Shown: in pieces, positions 5,488 to 7,173 of the stretch
Numbering within the stretch: the stretch's first letter is position 1
Layout: each line of letters starts with the position of its first letter
NCBI GenBank assembly: GCA_049511115.1
Contig: JBEKYH010000264.1
Coordinates: 1 to 7,173 of the forward strand
DNA length: 7,173 nucleotides
Direction of reading: 5' to 3'
Source of the DNA: JBEKYH01 sp049511115
GTDB taxonomy: Bacteria; Planctomycetota; Phycisphaerae; Tepidisphaerales; Tepidisphaeraceae
The notes under the pieces: generated by a model
Told to the model about the DNA's origin: nothing
The model's database searches: none
What the model saw: the letters and a program-made list of their open reading frames with translations, nothing else
Position numbers and translations under genes: made by a program

Positions 5488-5495
5488 ATTTCGAT

Positions 5496-7013
5496 ATGGC
5501 TAAAACAACGACTACACGCTCGCGCCGTTCATCCGGCGCTCATCACCATGATTCGCATCACGCCGATGCCGATCAGGATCAACAGAAAAACGAACAGGCC
5601 GCCACCGCCGTCGAAGACTCGGCCCCCGCCGTCGAACCTCCCGCACCGGTCACATCGACAGTCGACGACGCGCCGGCATCTTCTCCCGCCTCCGGCGGCG
5701 ACGATGTCGCTTCTCTTGACGCCGAAACCAACGCCAAATACGAGCAGGTCAAGGGCGGCAAGCTCTACATCAAAGACCTCCAGACCATGGACGTGCATCG
5801 CCTGCACGACATTGCCAAGGAAGAGGGGATTGTCGATTACATCGGCCTCAAGAAACAGGACCTGATCTTCCAGATCCTGCGCGCCCGCATCCGCCAGAAC
5901 GGCCTGATGTACGGCGAAGGCGTCCTGGAAATCCTCCCCGACGGCTTCGGTTTCCTGCGCAGCCCTGAATACAATTATCTCCCCTGTCCCGACGACATCT
6001 ACATCAGCCCGAGCCAGATTCGCCGCTTCGGCCTGCGCAACGGCCACGTCGTCCAGGGCCAGATTCGCCCGCCCAAGGAGAGCGAGCGCTATTTCGCCCT
6101 CCTGCGCGTCGAAGCCATTAACGGCGAAGACCCCGAGCGCATCACCGACACCGGCAACTTCGAAGACCTCACGCCGCTCCATCCCAACGGCCGCATCATT
6201 CTCGAAGCCGATCCCAAAGACCTGAACATGCGCATCGTTGACCTGGTCACTCCCATCGGCAAAGGCCAGCGCATGCTCATCGTCGCTCCGCCGCGCACCG
6301 GCAAAACCGTCCTACTCCAGAAGATCGCCAACAGCATCAGCAAGAACCACCCCGAAGTGATTCTCATCGTCCTGCTGATCGACGAGCGCCCCGAAGAAGT
6401 CACCGACATGGAGCGCAACACCAAGGCCGAAGTGGTCAGCAGCACTTTTGACGAGCCTGCCAGCCGTCACGTGCAGGTGGCCGAAATGGTCATCGAAAAA
6501 GCCAAGCGATACGTCGAATTCGGCAAGGATGTGGTGATCCTGCTCGACAGCATCACGCGCCTCGCCCGCGCCTATAACACCGAAGTCCCCCACAGCGGCA
6601 AGATTCTCACCGGCGGCGTGGACGCCAACGCCCTGCAAAAGCCCAAGCGTTTCTTCGGCGCCGCCCGTCACATCGAAGAAGGCGGCAGCCTGACCATTCT
6701 CGCCACCGCTCTCATCGACACCGGCTCAAAGATGGACGAAGTCATCTTCGAGGAATTCAAAGGCACCGGCAACGCCGAACTGCACCTGGACCGCCGCCTG
6801 GTTGATCGCCGCGTTTACCCGGCCATCGACATCAACTCTTCCGGCACCCGCCGCGAGGAACTGCTGCTTGATCCCAAGGAACTGGAACTCGTCTACCGCC
6901 TGCGCCGCGTCCTCAGCGACATGAATCCCGTCGAGGCCGTCGAACTGCTCAAGGGCCGTTTGGAAAAGGTGCCGAGCAACGCCCAATTCCTGATGAGCAT
7001 GAATCTCGACTAA
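5496..7013 (+). CDS. rho: Transcription termination factor Rho
   Basis: Hexameric RNA-dependent ATPase that loads on untranslated C-rich RNA and removes RNA polymerase. The 505-residue protein is longer than E. coli Rho (about 419) because of a low-complexity extension (about residues 1-80) that includes HHHDSHH (16-22), Ala/Pro-rich and acidic stretches. Then come the SAP-like N-terminal helices (MDVHRLHDIAKEEGI...), the RNA-binding cold-shock fold (GEGVLEILPDGFGFLRS, RNP-like), and the RecA-type motor. The P-loop is APPRTGKT (264-271, K270). Walker B is VVILLDSITRLARAYNT with D351. The secondary RNA-binding loop GKILTGGVDANAL and the R-loop region HLDRRLVDRRVYPAIDI are also present. All catalytic parts look intact. 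The start rests on the ribosome site at 5481-5487. It is probably transcribed from its own promoter and may be self-regulated through its leader. Confidence 0.97.
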   Translation: MAKTTTTRSRRSSGAHHHDSHHADADQDQQKNEQAATAVEDSAPAVEPPAPVTSTVDDAPASSPASGGDDVASLDAETNAKYEQVKGGKLYIKDLQTMDVHRLHDIAKEEGIVDYIGLKKQDLIFQILRARIRQNGLMYGEGVLEILPDGFGFLRSPEYNYLPCPDDIYISPSQIRRFGLRNGHVVQGQIRPPKESERYFALLRVEAINGEDPERITDTGNFEDLTPLHPNGRIILEADPKDLNMRIVDLVTPIGKGQRMLIVAPPRTGKTVLLQKIANSISKNHPEVILIVLLIDERPEEVTDMERNTKAEVVSSTFDEPASRHVQVAEMVIEKAKRYVEFGKDVVILLDSITRLARAYNTEVPHSGKILTGGVDANALQKPKRFFGAARHIEEGGSLTILATALIDTGSKMDEVIFEEFKGTGNAELHLDRRLVDRRVYPAIDINSSGTRREELLLDPKELELVYRLRRVLSDMNPVEAVELLKGRLEKVPSNAQFLMSMNLD

Positions 7014-7017
7014 TTGT

Positions 7018-7036
7018 CCGATCGTATAGCGATTGG
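7018..7036 (+). terminator. Small hairpin just after rho
   Basis: CCGATCG (7018-7024) pairs with CGATTGG (7030-7036) in a 7-bp stem with one G-U pair and a TATAG loop, starting four bases after the rho stop. It is weak alone and may protect the 3' end ahead of the stronger hairpin downstream. Confidence 0.35.
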
Positions 7037-7051
7037 CCTTATGCCTCAGTC

Positions 7052-7078
7052 CCTTCCCCCGGTATTTCCGGGGGAAGG
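7052..7078 (+). terminator. Strong hairpin terminator downstream of rho
   Basis: CCTTCCCCCGG (7052-7062) and CCGGGGGAAGG (7068-7078) form a perfect 11-bp GC-rich stem around TATTT. Only TT follows before AGG, so the U-tract is poor. It may be an intrinsic terminator with weak tail or a stable 3' stem. Being symmetric, it could act from either side. Confidence 0.7.
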
Positions 7079-7173
7079 TTAGGTAGGGGGCCGTAGCTGA
7101 AGTTGTTAACGCCGTAACCTGAACCATTCCCGCGCTCGTTGCCTCCCCCTCACTGCAACTTCTCCAAATTCCG

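Larger units (their letters stand above)
5152..5495 (+). other. 344-bp gene-free region: coaE 3' end and rho leader
   Basis: I find no credible gene here. It holds an 11-bp direct repeat, several small inverted repeats, a T-rich block (5231-5256) and the rho ribosome site. A GTG at 5409 is in frame with rho but lacks a ribosome site and adds an unrelated stretch. An 18-codon ORF (5308-5364) has an ATG but no Shine-Dalgarno site, so I do not call it. Long leaders on rho are known in other bacteria to carry Rho-dependent self-control; such a role here is inference. Confidence 0.5.

Noticed and set aside
5529..6182. A 217-codon minus-strand frame opposite the start of rho
   Set aside because: Antisense to conserved Rho domains, with a low-complexity Val/Ala/Gly translation and no ribosome site.
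7099..7162. GAAGTTG (7099-7105) and CAACTTC (7156-7162) as an inverted repeat near the window end
   Set aside because: Seven bases apart by 50 is easily chance, and the flanks do not extend the pairing. No gene could be placed in 7079-7173.

Overview
The window looks like chromosomal core-gene territory of a free-living, GC-rich bacterium, most likely a member of the Planctomycetota (Phycisphaerae-like) or a near relative. That placement is an inference. It rests on coaE sitting directly upstream of rho, a Rho with a long low-complexity N-terminal extension, a PocR-like/GAF/SpoIIE-type phosphatase, a small envelope protein that resembles a DUF3299-like planctomycete family, and strong C-ending codon preference. 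I see no phage, transposase, CRISPR, tRNA or rRNA signals and no defence system.

Layout. (1) 1-166 holds no convincing gene and leads into a small RRM RNA-binding protein (167-538) with a glycine-rich tail built from a 36-bp tandem repeat, closed by a GAAA-loop hairpin terminator. (2) A candidate promoter (669-696) precedes a PocR-like/GAF/PP2C (SpoIIE-type) phosphatase ending at 2392. (3) Two tandem hairpins lie between that gene and the convergent minus-strand pair icd -> hypothetical membrane-anchored protein, which are 12 bp apart and probably cotranscribed. (4) The divergent icd/coaE intergenic region carries the oddest DNA in the window: two opposed arms of a degenerate 8-9 bp repeat (GGNTTAAG / CTTNAACC) around a small perfect hairpin. 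(5) coaE starts next to a -10-like TACAAT that overlaps its ATG. (6) A 344-bp gene-free leader with several small inverted repeats precedes rho, which ends in a strong 11-bp hairpin.

How the genes relate. icd (TCA cycle) and coaE (last step of CoA synthesis) are divergently transcribed central-metabolism genes. rho is the transcription terminator, and the RRM protein may act on RNA in an unknown way. The phosphatase is probably the output module of a partner-switch (anti-sigma/anti-anti-sigma) stress pathway whose partners are not in the window. The genes are individually ordinary. The points most worth checking are the repeat arms, the shared TTGAAC-16-TACAAT promoter shape with possible leaderless translation of coaE, the Cys-free PocR-like domain, the icd-linked membrane protein and the rho leader.
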